From: Sulfoacidibacillus ferrooxidans
GTDB taxonomy: Bacteria > Bacillota > Bacilli > Alicyclobacillales > SLC66
Assembly: GCF_022606465.1 (NCBI RefSeq)
Contig: NZ_JALBUF010000005.1
Location: forward strand, 1 to 64,000
Direction of reading: 5' to 3'
DNA: 64,000 bases
Positions 9,073 through 17,954 of the stretch are shown here, in pieces. The notes under the pieces are model-generated. The model did not search any database. It had not been told where the DNA came from and was given only the letters and a program-made list of their open reading frames with translations. The position numbers and the translations under genes were made by a program. Positions within the stretch are counted from its first letter, which is position 1. The number at the start of each line of letters is the position of its first letter.

Positions 9073-9867
9073 TTAGGAAGTCGGTGCGGCAGGAGCAGTA
9101 GAACCATAGGCAACATTAAATCCGTCAGTGTCACTATCTGGAACGGATGGAGTGGATACTTGTTTTCTGTTTTGTACCATCACGCCACCGTCACTTACGA
9201 CAAATCCTGGATTACCTCCGTTTACTGTACCTGGGTTGAATGTGGTCTCTCCGTAATTTGCTAACGTGGCGACATGTCCACCGATGGTGGGCGCTTCTTG
9301 AATCCACTCGGCGGATTCTGCAGGGCCAGAGTATGCTTGCGTGGTTGTAAAGGACTCATTTTCTGTGAGATCATTGATAGTAATCGTCCAATCCCCGTTG
9401 TCATCATTTTTAATAGAGGCACTCATTTGATCGCCTGGTTTTACAGTCATCGTGGTTATGACAGTTTCGGAGGCAGGTAGAATCTCCCACCATGAATCAT
9501 AATGTGCAGATCCACTATAGTAATCTTGTTCTGTGCCGGTTTGGATTAGATCGCTGTTATTAAACCCATCGATGCCAATCCAACTTGAAGAATAGGTTGA
9601 TCCGCGACTTGGTTGAACAGTGGGGACTACCCAAGTGCCTGTAATGCTATTGTATTCTCCGGCAGTTCCTGAAAGTGCATAGCCAGACCAGTTACTTGAT
9701 GACCAGCCGTAGCTACTTGTTGAAGTGCTACTATTTGGTTTAAGAGCAATTCGCGGTGCGTGGATCATACCTGCAGTCGCTGTAACAACTGGTGTAGCGA
9801 GTGGTACGCTAAATAGGCAACCACCTGATAGCATTGCAGAAACAATGATCGTTGAAACTTTGCCCAA
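9073..9867 (-). CDS. secreted G1-family (eqolisin) glutamic endopeptidase
   Basis: 264-residue predicted secreted acid protease. A signal peptide covers about residues 1-32. The mature part has the eqolisin signatures SSNWSGYAL (58-66), TGTWVVPT, SSWIGIDGF, LIQTGTEQDYY (catalytic Gln probably Q109) and AEWIQEAPT (catalytic Glu E187 or E191). Length and the all-beta composition fit the family, whose members are active at very low pH. TTG start at 9867 behind GGGGGG, 7 bases away. Monocistronic, convergent with the importer. Natural role is presumably protein scavenging in acid; that is inference. Confidence 0.85.
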   Translation of the reverse strand: MGKVSTIIVSAMLSGGCLFSVPLATPVVTATAGMIHAPRIALKPNSSTSTSSYGWSSSNWSGYALSGTAGEYNSITGTWVVPTVQPSRGSTYSSSWIGIDGFNNSDLIQTGTEQDYYSGSAHYDSWWEILPASETVITTMTVKPGDQMSASIKNDDNGDWTITINDLTENESFTTTQAYSGPAESAEWIQEAPTIGGHVATLANYGETTFNPGTVNGGNPGFVVSDGGVMVQNRKQVSTPSVPDSDTDGFNVAYGSTAPAAPTS

Positions 9868-9993
9868 TGGATAGCCCCCTGTGAATGAGAATGTAAAAAG
9901 AATAACTAGTTAACGAGTAAAGTTTACTACAATTCAATCAATTAATGATACATCAATAAAACTTTTTTTTATAAATAGTACGAATGATTGCTC

Positions 9994-10022
9994 TTTACTT
10001 GCTATAACATTTGATATATAGT
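9994..10022 (+). promoter_or_regulatory. candidate sigma-A promoter of the MFS gene at 10135
   Basis: TTTACT (9994-9999), 17-base spacer, TATAGT (10017-10022), predicting a start near 10029 and a leader of about 105 nt that contains the hairpin at 10071-10113. Assigned by pattern only. Confidence 0.4.
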
Positions 10023-10070
10023 AAGTAAACGGTTTCATAAAAGGTAATATGATGAGGTGAGAGCGTTGAG

Positions 10071-10113
10071 AACCACCGAAACTTTGCGTGACTGGGAGTT
10101 TCTGTGGTTTTTT
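10071..10113 (+). terminator. terminator-like hairpin in the leader of the MFS gene
   Basis: AACCACCGAAACT (10071-10083) pairs with AGTTTCTGTGGTT (10097-10109, one mismatch), followed by TTTTTT-like sequence. It lies about 15 bases before the SD of the transporter gene and behind a candidate promoter, so it may attenuate the gene or end a short RNA. No known riboswitch class was recognised in the preceding 40 nt. Confidence 0.6.
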
Positions 10114-10134
10114 ATTTGAATTGGAGGTGGACAC

Positions 10135-11520
10135 ATGGATAAACAAGTTGCACCGCAAACTATGTCTGCACCTGTTAGGGACATTGGGGATCTGCCACTT
10201 AGCAAGTTTGTCACGAGAATCACAATTCTTTCTGCAATGGGTGTATTTCTAGATGGTTATGATTTGACTATTCTTTCTGTCGCGTTACTTTTTATTACCC
10301 CACATTTTCATCCTGCGCCACAAGTCTTAGGATTGGTAGGCGCTGCGGCAGTTGGTGGGATGTTTGTAGGATCACTGATTGTTGGTAATGTCACAGATCG
10401 CGTGGGAAGACGCAAAATGTTTTTGTGGGATATGGCAATATTTATTATTTTCTCTATTCTTGCTGGACTATCTCAAAATATGATTGAGTTGGGGATTGCT
10501 CGCTTTTTTCTTGGCGTTGGTATCGGTGCAGATTATCCTATTTCAGGGTCGTTAACTGCAGAGTTCGCACCTACTAAGCGGCGAGGTTTGATGCTTGCCA
10601 TGACGATCGGATTTTGGCAATTAGGAGCGTTATTTGCTTATTTGGTAGGACTGTCGATGCTAGATATTGGACCAGATGCGTGGCGGTATATGTTAGCATC
10701 CGGTGCAATACCTGCTATTATCGTGATGTGGTTACGTCATTCAGTTCCTGAATCACCTCGTTGGTTAGCGATAATGGGGCGTCAAAAAGAAGCGGATCAG
10801 ATTGTTATGGATGTAGCGAAAAGCTCACACCTTACGGTGGAACTGGAAGCAACAGGTACAACAGGTACAACAGGTACAACGAACATGGGGATGCGAGCTT
10901 CAAATGGAGGTGCATTTCGTCAGTTGTTTAGTCCTGCTGTCATTCGTTTGACGATCTTTGCAGCACTAGGATGGTTTTTATTTGATGTCGGTGATTATGG
11001 TTCGATTGTATTTACACCAACGATTCTCAAAGCATTAAAAGGAACGACGGTTCAATCTTCTGTGATTGCTTCTGCCTTTCTCCCGTTTGTCTCGATGATT
11101 GCTATTATTATTATGTGTTTTATTGTGGATAAAATTGGGCGTAAAGTGATTCAAGCGAGTGGTTTTTTAGTTATGGGTCTCGTATTTATATTGATGGCTT
11201 TTAGTAAGCCTAGTTTTATCGTTTTGTTTCCACTATTTTTGGTGGTGTTTGCGTTTATGGAAGGTGGCCCTGGTCAGACAACGTATATATATGCAGCTGA
11301 GGTATTTCCTACACAAATTCGCGCGACTGGACATGGTTTCGCTACAGCGGTGTCACGATTGGGTGCTTTACTCGGTATATTTGTATTTCCCATTATGATC
11401 GCATCCATTGGGCTTAGTAGTGGATTGTTATTATTTGGCGCATGTGCACTGATTGGATTTGTACTTACTGTATGGATCGCGCCTGAGATGAATAATCAGC
11501 GATTACAAGATCGAGTGTAA
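10135..11520 (+). CDS. MFS transporter, metabolite:H+ symporter type
   Basis: 461-residue 12-TM transporter of the sugar-porter/aromatic-acid-like MFS branch. The motif LDGYDLTILSVALLF is in TM1, motif A GNVTDRVGRRKM follows TM2, and GADYPISGSLTAEFAPTKRRG lies after TM4. The central cytoplasmic loop contains a (GTT)3 stretch encoded by a 9-bp tandem repeat near 10855-10880. ATG start behind GGAGGTGG. The gene at 13938 is a close paralogue. Substrate unknown; carboxylates or aromatic acids are typical for this branch. Confidence 0.85.
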   Translation: MDKQVAPQTMSAPVRDIGDLPLSKFVTRITILSAMGVFLDGYDLTILSVALLFITPHFHPAPQVLGLVGAAAVGGMFVGSLIVGNVTDRVGRRKMFLWDMAIFIIFSILAGLSQNMIELGIARFFLGVGIGADYPISGSLTAEFAPTKRRGLMLAMTIGFWQLGALFAYLVGLSMLDIGPDAWRYMLASGAIPAIIVMWLRHSVPESPRWLAIMGRQKEADQIVMDVAKSSHLTVELEATGTTGTTGTTNMGMRASNGGAFRQLFSPAVIRLTIFAALGWFLFDVGDYGSIVFTPTILKALKGTTVQSSVIASAFLPFVSMIAIIIMCFIVDKIGRKVIQASGFLVMGLVFILMAFSKPSFIVLFPLFLVVFAFMEGGPGQTTYIYAAEVFPTQIRATGHGFATAVSRLGALLGIFVFPIMIASIGLSSGLLLFGACALIGFVLTVWIAPEMNNQRLQDRV

Positions 11521-11550
11521 CCTTGATTTTTTATAATTCCTCAATAGTAG

Positions 11551-11593
11551 AAACCACGAATGACCTGAACCAAGGTATCATTCGTGGTTTTTT
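11551..11593 (+). terminator. terminator after MFS gene
   Basis: 13-bp perfect stem AAACCACGAATGA (11551-11563) / TCATTCGTGGTTT (11578-11590), with T run to 11593. Confidence 0.85.
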
Positions 11594-11724
11594 ATGCAAT
11601 AATTTTCGCAAGGTCGCGGTGAATGACATGAAGTTGGGATCGCATGGATAGTGCTAAAAGGGTAGTCAATGATTATGAGAACGATCATCATTGATTATTG
11701 ATTGTGAGGAGATAGAAAGAAGGG

Positions 11725-11916
11725 TTATACGCGCTGCATTTTTTTTCGTTTCTTCATTTTATGGTATAAAATGATATAGCGATCAAGCATACGACTAATG
11801 CATATGACGTTGTCATCTGTAAAACTGCCTGTTTCTTCTGTCATCTCTATTAATTTTTTTCGTAGAAACTCAATTCGTCTCTGTACGACATGACGGACTG
11901 TTCGCTTGATCAACAA
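11725..11916 (-). CDS. Spo0E-like aspartyl-phosphate phosphatase
   Basis: 63-residue protein with the Spo0E signature: IEFLRKKLIEMTEETG in the first helix, then ISRMLDRYIILYHK, equivalent to the SQxLDxxIxxY motif (Ser replaces at the usual place, Gln is Arg). Such proteins dephosphorylate Spo0A-P and delay sporulation. The start is the TTG at 11916, because CGGAGG lies 9 bases upstream; the ATG at 11940 has no SD. It is an orphan gene between MFS transporters. The Lys/Arg-rich C-terminus (KMKKRKKMQ) is typical. Confidence 0.78.
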   Translation of the reverse strand: MLIKRTVRHVVQRRIEFLRKKLIEMTEETGSFTDDNVICISRMLDRYIILYHKMKKRKKMQRV

Positions 11917-12201
11917 ATGGAAGAACCTCCGCAAATACATGATAATTCATATTACGACACATAACAGCAAATAGTTGTCGAAATTTGGAGGATACAACAA
12001 TTGTTTGACGTAAGCTTTTAGCTAAGCTATTCGATCATACATCCTACAGATCAAGTGATCGGGCTATCGCCGGGTTGTCAATTGAATGATAGTGGTACTT
12101 CATAGTATGATCAACTAATAACAGTGTATCATGATTGTGCCGTTATATAAGATAATCTCATGATTATTAGTAGCTTTTTATGAGTAAAGGAGAAGATAGA
12201 C

Positions 12202-13527
12202 ATAGAATCCAACGAATACAAGCGTGCGTCTAAACACATTCCTATCACGATATGGATAGGTATTTTGGTGAGTCTATCCTATCTTCTGGCATTTATGCAG
12301 CGAACGGGGCCTGGTGTGATTAGCAACACACTGCAGCGGCAGTTTCATGTGACGGCGGCGGTGCTTGGCACGCTGTCGTCTATTCAGTATTTTTTGTATA
12401 TGGTCATGCAGATTCCTGTTGGCATATCTGGCGATAAATTCGGTCCTGAGCGCCTACTTGCTGTGGGTGTGCTGCTTGATGGGACAGGTACGGTTATTTT
12501 TTCGCTTGCGCACACGTTTGCTTGGCTTTTAGCAGGACGTGCGATTGTGGGATTGGGAGATTCACTCATTTGGGTGAATATTGTGTTGATATTGGGGCGG
12601 TATTTTAAGCCTCAGGTATTTGGAACCATGCTAGCTGTCACATCGACGGCAGGAAACTTCGGAGCACTCTTGACGACCATTCCTTTTGCTGCACTCACGA
12701 TGGCGATCGGTTGGAGATTGCCATTTTTCTCTTTAGGTATCGCGATGGTCGTGGTTGCTGCACTCAATTATGTTGTGCTTCGATACGCTAAGTCACATCT
12801 TCTCCCAAAGAATGAACTGCACATGGAGCGGACGCCTGTGCGCGCGACGTTGCACGTAGTTGTGAAAGATCGAAACGCGTGGGCGACATTTGCTTGTCAC
12901 TTTGGGGCTGTGGGTACCTATATAGGATTCATGGGACTGTGGGCAGTGCCATATATTATCGACACGTATCACTTATCTGAAATGGGTTCGACCGTGTTTA
13001 CCTTAATCGCGTTTATCGGAGCTCTCATTGGGTCGCCACTGGCTGGGATGATCTCAGATCGTCTGGGAAGTCGCAAACGCCCGTATATCGTCACGCAGGT
13101 GTTAACTACGCTTGCTTGGCTATCGGTTCCTTTGTTTGGTGGGAAACCGCCACTGATTGTTGTGGGTATCGCATTTGGCTTGATCGGTCTTGGATCGGGT
13201 GCAAGCCTACTCACATTTGCAGTCGTTCGTGACCAGACGCCAAAGCGCAGAGTGGGAATCACATCAGGATTTGCAAATACCGGAGGATTTCTGAGTGCTG
13301 TTTTATTGCCGGTCTTGTATGGCACCGTGCTTGATATGGTTGGTGGCAATGGACGCCAGAGTACAGGTGCACATCCACATGCATTCTCTTTTGCACTTGC
13401 ATTTCTTGTTCCAACACTTTTTAGTGCGATTGGCGTCGTAGGAAGCTTGTCGATTAAAGAGCGACATGCCTTTGGAGAACAAGACGAGTTAGAGTCAGAT
13501 GTCGATCCTAGCACTGGCAGAGTATAG
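12202..13527 (+). CDS. MFS transporter with no canonical start codon at the SD
   Basis: About 440-residue 12-TM MFS protein (GISGDKFGPERLLAVG after TM2; MISDRLGSRKRPY after TM8), resembling nitrate/glucarate-type MFS members. TM1 (IPITIWIGILVSLSYLLAF) begins upstream of the first canonical in-frame start, the TTG at 12265. The in-frame region opens after TGA at 12181; AAAGGAG (12186-12192) is followed 9 bases later by ATA (12202), where ATG would be expected. Either AUA initiates, or a start mutation has crippled the gene, or translation begins at 12265 with a shortened TM1. Coordinates use the ATA; the 3' end is firm. Substrate unknown. Confidence 0.72.
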   Translation: MESNEYKRASKHIPITIWIGILVSLSYLLAFMQRTGPGVISNTLQRQFHVTAAVLGTLSSIQYFLYMVMQIPVGISGDKFGPERLLAVGVLLDGTGTVIFSLAHTFAWLLAGRAIVGLGDSLIWVNIVLILGRYFKPQVFGTMLAVTSTAGNFGALLTTIPFAALTMAIGWRLPFFSLGIAMVVVAALNYVVLRYAKSHLLPKNELHMERTPVRATLHVVVKDRNAWATFACHFGAVGTYIGFMGLWAVPYIIDTYHLSEMGSTVFTLIAFIGALIGSPLAGMISDRLGSRKRPYIVTQVLTTLAWLSVPLFGGKPPLIVVGIAFGLIGLGSGASLLTFAVVRDQTPKRRVGITSGFANTGGFLSAVLLPVLYGTVLDMVGGNGRQSTGAHPHAFSFALAFLVPTLFSAIGVVGSLSIKERHAFGEQDELESDVDPSTGRV

Positions 13528-13937
<410 letters not shown>

Positions 13938-15296
13938 TTGGAAGGCTCAGATCGCACAGTTGCAAGTGGTCAAGCGGTCGATTTTAACCAAATTCCGATG
14001 AATCGGTTTATTCGTCGCTTAACGTTTCTATCTGCAATGGGTTTATTTCTTGATGGATATGATTTGACGATTATCTCTGTTGCCCTTCTTTTTGTTAAGT
14101 CACAATTTCAACCATCACCCTATATGGTTGGTTTAGTAGGGTCGGCTGCAGTGGTAGGCATGTTATTAGGATCTCTCATCTTTGGTAATTTGACCGATCG
14201 TTTTGGACGGCGAACGATGTATTTATTAGATCTGCTATTTTTTGTTGTGTTTAGTATTTTAGCTGCATGTTCGCAAAATATGGTTGAACTTATTCTCTTT
14301 CGTTTTCTTTTAGGCATTGGACTTGGTGCGGATTATCCGATCTCATCCACACTAACAGCAGAGTTTGCACCCACACGTAAACGGGGTGTCCTGATGGTGA
14401 CGACGATTGGATTTTGGACCGTAGGTGCGATCGTGTCCTATTTAGTCAGTTTGTTATTGTTACAAACAGGTCCAGATGCCTGGCGCTTTATGCTAGCATC
14501 GGGTGCTATTCCAGCCTTGTTAGTCATGTGGGGGCGTCGCACGATACCTGAATCACCCCGCTGGTTGATCGCTAAAGGTGAGACTGCGAAAGGTATGGCC
14601 GTGGCTGATCAAATCGCAACAGATGCAGGAGTCCGTCTTAATCATCAAGACAATGCGGGTATGCCTACGCAAACGGGGAGTGGGCGAGCATCATTTGCAC
14701 GATTATTTCAAAAAGATATACTGCGAATGACGATCTTTGCATCGCTTACGTGGTTTTTGTTTGACGTAGGCAATTATGCGACCATCGTGTTCACTCCCAC
14801 TATTTTCAAGGCAATCAAAGGATCTACGATCACCTCTTCTGTTCTTGCGTCGACTGCTTTGCAAGCAATTGGACTGGTGGGCATTGCCATTGTATGGCTC
14901 CTAGTCGATCGCTGGGGACGAAAACGACTGCAAGTATGGGGTTTTTTGGGGCTTGGTATCATCTTTATCGTGACTGGTCTCTTGCATCAACCAAGTTTCT
15001 CCTTGTTTTTAAGTTTATTTCTCATTCTGTCGATCGTCGATCAGGGACCTGGACAATTGACATACGTCTATGCAGGCGAAGTTTTCCCGACCACAGTCCG
15101 TGCAACGGGACATGGCGTTGCCACAGCTTCTTCGCGTGTCGGGGCGCTATTGGGAATTTTAGTATTGCCCATCTTTATGGCGCATGTTGGGCTATCAGCA
15201 GCATTAATTGTATTTGGCATCTTAGATCTTATAGGTATGGGGCTAACCTTGTGGCTTGCACCAGAACCAAAAGGTAAAGATTTACCAAACGGGTAG
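13938..15296 (+). CDS. MFS transporter, paralogue of the 10135 transporter
   Basis: 452-residue 12-TM MFS protein aligning along its whole length with the transporter at 10135-11520 (shared LDGYDLTI SVALLF in TM1, GADYPIS-TLTAEFAPTRKRG, FPTTVRATGHGVATA-SRVGALLG). The start is the TTG at 13938, with GGGAGG 8 bases upstream; the GTG at 13929 overlaps that SD and is rejected. Its promoter lies downstream of the 17-copy heptamer array, so copy number might affect expression. Substrate unknown. Confidence 0.85.
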   Translation: MEGSDRTVASGQAVDFNQIPMNRFIRRLTFLSAMGLFLDGYDLTIISVALLFVKSQFQPSPYMVGLVGSAAVVGMLLGSLIFGNLTDRFGRRTMYLLDLLFFVVFSILAACSQNMVELILFRFLLGIGLGADYPISSTLTAEFAPTRKRGVLMVTTIGFWTVGAIVSYLVSLLLLQTGPDAWRFMLASGAIPALLVMWGRRTIPESPRWLIAKGETAKGMAVADQIATDAGVRLNHQDNAGMPTQTGSGRASFARLFQKDILRMTIFASLTWFLFDVGNYATIVFTPTIFKAIKGSTITSSVLASTALQAIGLVGIAIVWLLVDRWGRKRLQVWGFLGLGIIFIVTGLLHQPSFSLFLSLFLILSIVDQGPGQLTYVYAGEVFPTTVRATGHGVATASSRVGALLGILVLPIFMAHVGLSAALIVFGILDLIGMGLTLWLAPEPKGKDLPNG

Positions 15297-15320
15297 ATCC
15301 AATAGCCTTGGGTTAGCGCA

Positions 15321-15356
15321 GCTCACCTCCACGTTCCTCATGAGGCGGAGGTGAGC
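15321..15356. terminator. hairpin between convergent MFS and antiporter genes
   Basis: Perfect 10-bp stem GCTCACCTCC / GGAGGTGAGC around a 16-nt loop, lying between convergent stops. No long T run, so it may be a weak or Rho-assisted terminator. Confidence 0.5.
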
Positions 15357-15401
15357 ATGCAAATGCTTGGGGTTAGGATCTATAACAAAACGGTAGGATA
15401 T

Positions 15402-17549
15402 CTATAACAAAACGGCTGGTGGAAATAAAATGGCGACAGGGCGATCGCTTACGTGTAGAACTTGTTCTACTGTGTTGCCACAATACAGTTCGCCACCCGA
15501 GAAACGCTGTTCAGCATGCAAGAGAATCATGTCACAATGTTGTTCGATGGCAAATTTGGTGATGGCATCTCCAGCATTGCCACGGGAATACATGACTTTG
15601 CGTTCGATCGGTACGGTTACACCTTGCGCAAGACCTTCCATGAATTGCATGGCAGCCTCTGCGTGTGCTGTCTCCCAGTGTATTTGATCGCTAACGCTTA
15701 CCCCAAATGGATCTGTTAATGGATAGGCATTGACGACATGAAGCACAATCAAGGTAGCCCCTGTGTCTCGTGCAATAGCAAGCGCCAATTCGGCCACTCG
15801 TCGATCGCCAAGGACTCCCGTTGTCGGTAATAGAATCCGTTGTGGATCACCGATAGCTGTCATCTGTTGTGGGATGCGCCATACCCATGTTGGACAGGGG
15901 GCAGATTGGACGATATTGTCGACGACCTGTCCGAAGAGTCCAGTGAGTGATGGACGTGCAGAAGCCCCTAAAATTAAAAGATCATAATCTTTTTTAGCCT
16001 CTTCGAGTATCGCCTTTGCGACTCCATCCGCATCCGATATCTCCCGCATACTCCAGGACACTTGCGTAGAAGTGGGTGTGATCGTCGTGTTAGTATCCGT
16101 CGCACCCTGTGCTGTGCGATCTCTAGAAGAGCGCACATGCAGTGCAGTCGCATCCATGCCACGCTCTCCAGCAAGGTGACTTGCGACTTGGGCTGCCATC
16201 ATCGCGTAACGCCCATCGCGAATCGGGACGAGCATTTTTTGAATGCCATAAAGAAAGCTACGCTCCTTACGACCTTCTTGGGAAAGCCGTTCCTCCTCTT
16301 GCGGATCTACAGGTGATCGATGGAGTGACCAGCGGAGCAGTGGCGGCGCAATAATTGAAGTCACTACAGCCATGATCACAATCATAGAGTACATGGATAT
16401 AGTTAATACGCCAATTTGCAGACCCACAGTTGCGACGATAATTTCCACCGCACCACGGGCGTTCATCCCCGAACCAAGTGCTATCGCGGTCCAATGGGGC
16501 AGACCTACGGAGCGGGCACCTAGGTAGGTTCCGATAAATTTGCCGATGCTAGCGACAAGGATAATCGCGAGAAGTGTGAGCAATAACTCTGGTGTCAATA
16601 GTGCTGGCAGATCGACTTTAAGACCAGCTACTGCGAAAAACACGGGTGCGAAAATGCCTAATGTCATCGTCTCCAGTTGTTCCCGAGCGGCTCTTTTGAC
16701 ACGGGGTATCCGCGATAATTGGACACCAATGATAAAGGCACCTAAAAAAGCTTCAACATGGAGAGCTTGTGTAATCGCTGCACCGATAAGACCCATGATA
16801 AAAATAGCCGCTAACGTAGCATTGCCATGCGGAAAATGATCGTCCACAAAGCGAATAAAGGCGCGGATCATCCGATAACCAAGAGTGAAGGCAAAAAGAG
16901 CATACAGCAATGTGCCAACAATCGAGATGGCGATGGATTCAATGGGCAGGACTCGCGCCGTCGCAAAGCCAGCCACAATGGATAAAAGGAACCAACCGAC
17001 GGTATCATTGATGATGCCCGTGGCGAGCGTGAGTTGACCGATATCTCGTCTCATCAAATCCATATCTAAGAGGATCTTCACAATGACTGGAATAGCAGAG
17101 AGCGATAGAGCAGTCGCAATAAATAATGCAAAGATTGGGCGCTCTGAAGGTTGACCGATTAAAGAGACCGGAACAATATACGCTAAGCCGTATCCACTGA
17201 TAAATGGGACGAGTAAGCTTCCAAATGCGATGATGGGGGCTGATTTTGCTTTGCGTTTTACGAGAGGAATATCGACTTCAATGCCACTTAACAGAAGCAG
17301 CAAGATGACACCGAGTTCAGATATGACTTGGATCAATAACGATTGAATTTCATTATTTGGGAATATGGATTGATACACAGAGGGTAGCACCCATCCAAAT
17401 AACGATGGGCCAAGCACCACTCCTGCCAACAATTCTCCAATCACTTGTGGTTGCCCCAGTTTGCGTGCGATCTCGCCAAGCCCTCTAGCAACTGTTAATA
17501 GCAAGATCAGTTCTAGTAAAAAACGGAGGGTTTCAATGGACGTTAACAT
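15402..17549 (-). CDS. CPA2-family cation:proton antiporter with tandem C-terminal universal-stress domains
   Basis: 715-residue protein. Residues 1 to about 395 form a 12-13-TM Na+/H+ exchanger domain of the KefB/NapA type (LGQPQVIGELLAGVVLGPSLFG near 27, TGIINDTVGWFLLSIVAG with the TM5 Asp near 177, GAFIIGVQLSRI). Residues about 430-560 and 575-713 form two UspA-like domains, the first with the nucleotide-binding pattern LGASARPSLTGLFGQVVDNIV. It exchanges K+ or Na+ for H+ across the membrane; the Usp part probably senses nucleotide or stress. ATG behind GGGGGG. Monocistronic. Acid-pH homeostasis is a reasonable inference. Confidence 0.85.
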   Translation of the reverse strand: MLTSIETLRFLLELILLLTVARGLGEIARKLGQPQVIGELLAGVVLGPSLFGWVLPSVYQSIFPNNEIQSLLIQVISELGVILLLLLSGIEVDIPLVKRKAKSAPIIAFGSLLVPFISGYGLAYIVPVSLIGQPSERPIFALFIATALSLSAIPVIVKILLDMDLMRRDIGQLTLATGIINDTVGWFLLSIVAGFATARVLPIESIAISIVGTLLYALFAFTLGYRMIRAFIRFVDDHFPHGNATLAAIFIMGLIGAAITQALHVEAFLGAFIIGVQLSRIPRVKRAAREQLETMTLGIFAPVFFAVAGLKVDLPALLTPELLLTLLAIILVASIGKFIGTYLGARSVGLPHWTAIALGSGMNARGAVEIIVATVGLQIGVLTISMYSMIVIMAVVTSIIAPPLLRWSLHRSPVDPQEEERLSQEGRKERSFLYGIQKMLVPIRDGRYAMMAAQVASHLAGERGMDATALHVRSSRDRTAQGATDTNTTITPTSTQVSWSMREISDADGVAKAILEEAKKDYDLLILGASARPSLTGLFGQVVDNIVQSAPCPTWVWRIPQQMTAIGDPQRILLPTTGVLGDRRVAELALAIARDTGATLIVLHVVNAYPLTDPFGVSVSDQIHWETAHAEAAMQFMEGLAQGVTVPIERKVMYSRGNAGDAITKFAIEQHCDMILLHAEQRFSGGELYCGNTVEQVLHVSDRPVAILFPPAVLL

Positions 17550-17770
17550 GGTATCCCCCTATATGTAAACATGATCAGAGCATCATGAGGAGTAAGCTTA
17601 TAGAAAACCAGTTTCTTCATTACATAAGCGTACAATGAAACATAGAATGCTAACATTTGTACCGTATATTGTATCGTACCATGAACGTGATGTTAGCACA
17701 CACTTGAACGATGAATTGAAAGAATCTATTGTCTTACATTCATGTCTATAGTATGATGTTTGCGAATAAG

Positions 17771-17797
17771 GTATAACGTTTTACTAAAACGTTATAC
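17771..17797. promoter_or_regulatory. operator-like palindrome 1 upstream of gluconate importer
   Basis: Perfect inverted repeat GTATAACGTTTT / AAAACGTTATAC around ACT. Too symmetric and not T-tailed for a terminator of any gene here. It lies 4 bases from a second palindrome. Candidate binding site for the LacI-type regulator at 20790-21821. Confidence 0.6.
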
Positions 17798-17801
17798 CTC
17801 T

Positions 17802-17827
17802 CATAAGCGCTAATGTAAGCGCTTATG
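17802..17827. promoter_or_regulatory. operator-like palindrome 2 upstream of gluconate importer
   Basis: Perfect inverted repeat CATAAGCGCT / AGCGCTTATG around AATGTA. The right part, TGTAAGCGCTTATG, also resembles a CcpA cre box or LacI-family operator with central CG. Candidate LacI/CcpA site for the gluconate genes. Confidence 0.6.
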
Positions 17828-17954
17828 TTGATGCTTTTATTAGAAATGCGATCATGATGGAAAGTGAGGTGCTTGTAGGGATTTAGTTGGTTTAGATGTG
17901 TTCATGGATAGTAGGGAAACGAGTAGGTAAAAAAGGTAGATAGGGGGTTAGTCG

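Larger units (their letters stand above)
17550..17954. other. divergent promoter region with paired palindromes
   Basis: 405-base gap between the divergent antiporter and gluconate-importer genes. It contains two adjacent inverted repeats (17771-17797 and 17802-17827) about 130-180 bases before the importer start. No coding region seen. Confidence 0.7.

Noticed and set aside
9934-10223. Minus-strand open frames over the MFS leader
   Set aside because: No SD or homology; they overlap the candidate promoter and terminator hairpin.
12969-13514. 181-codon minus-strand frame
   Set aside because: Antisense shadow of an MFS gene; composition is a codon-reversal artefact without membrane or domain pattern.
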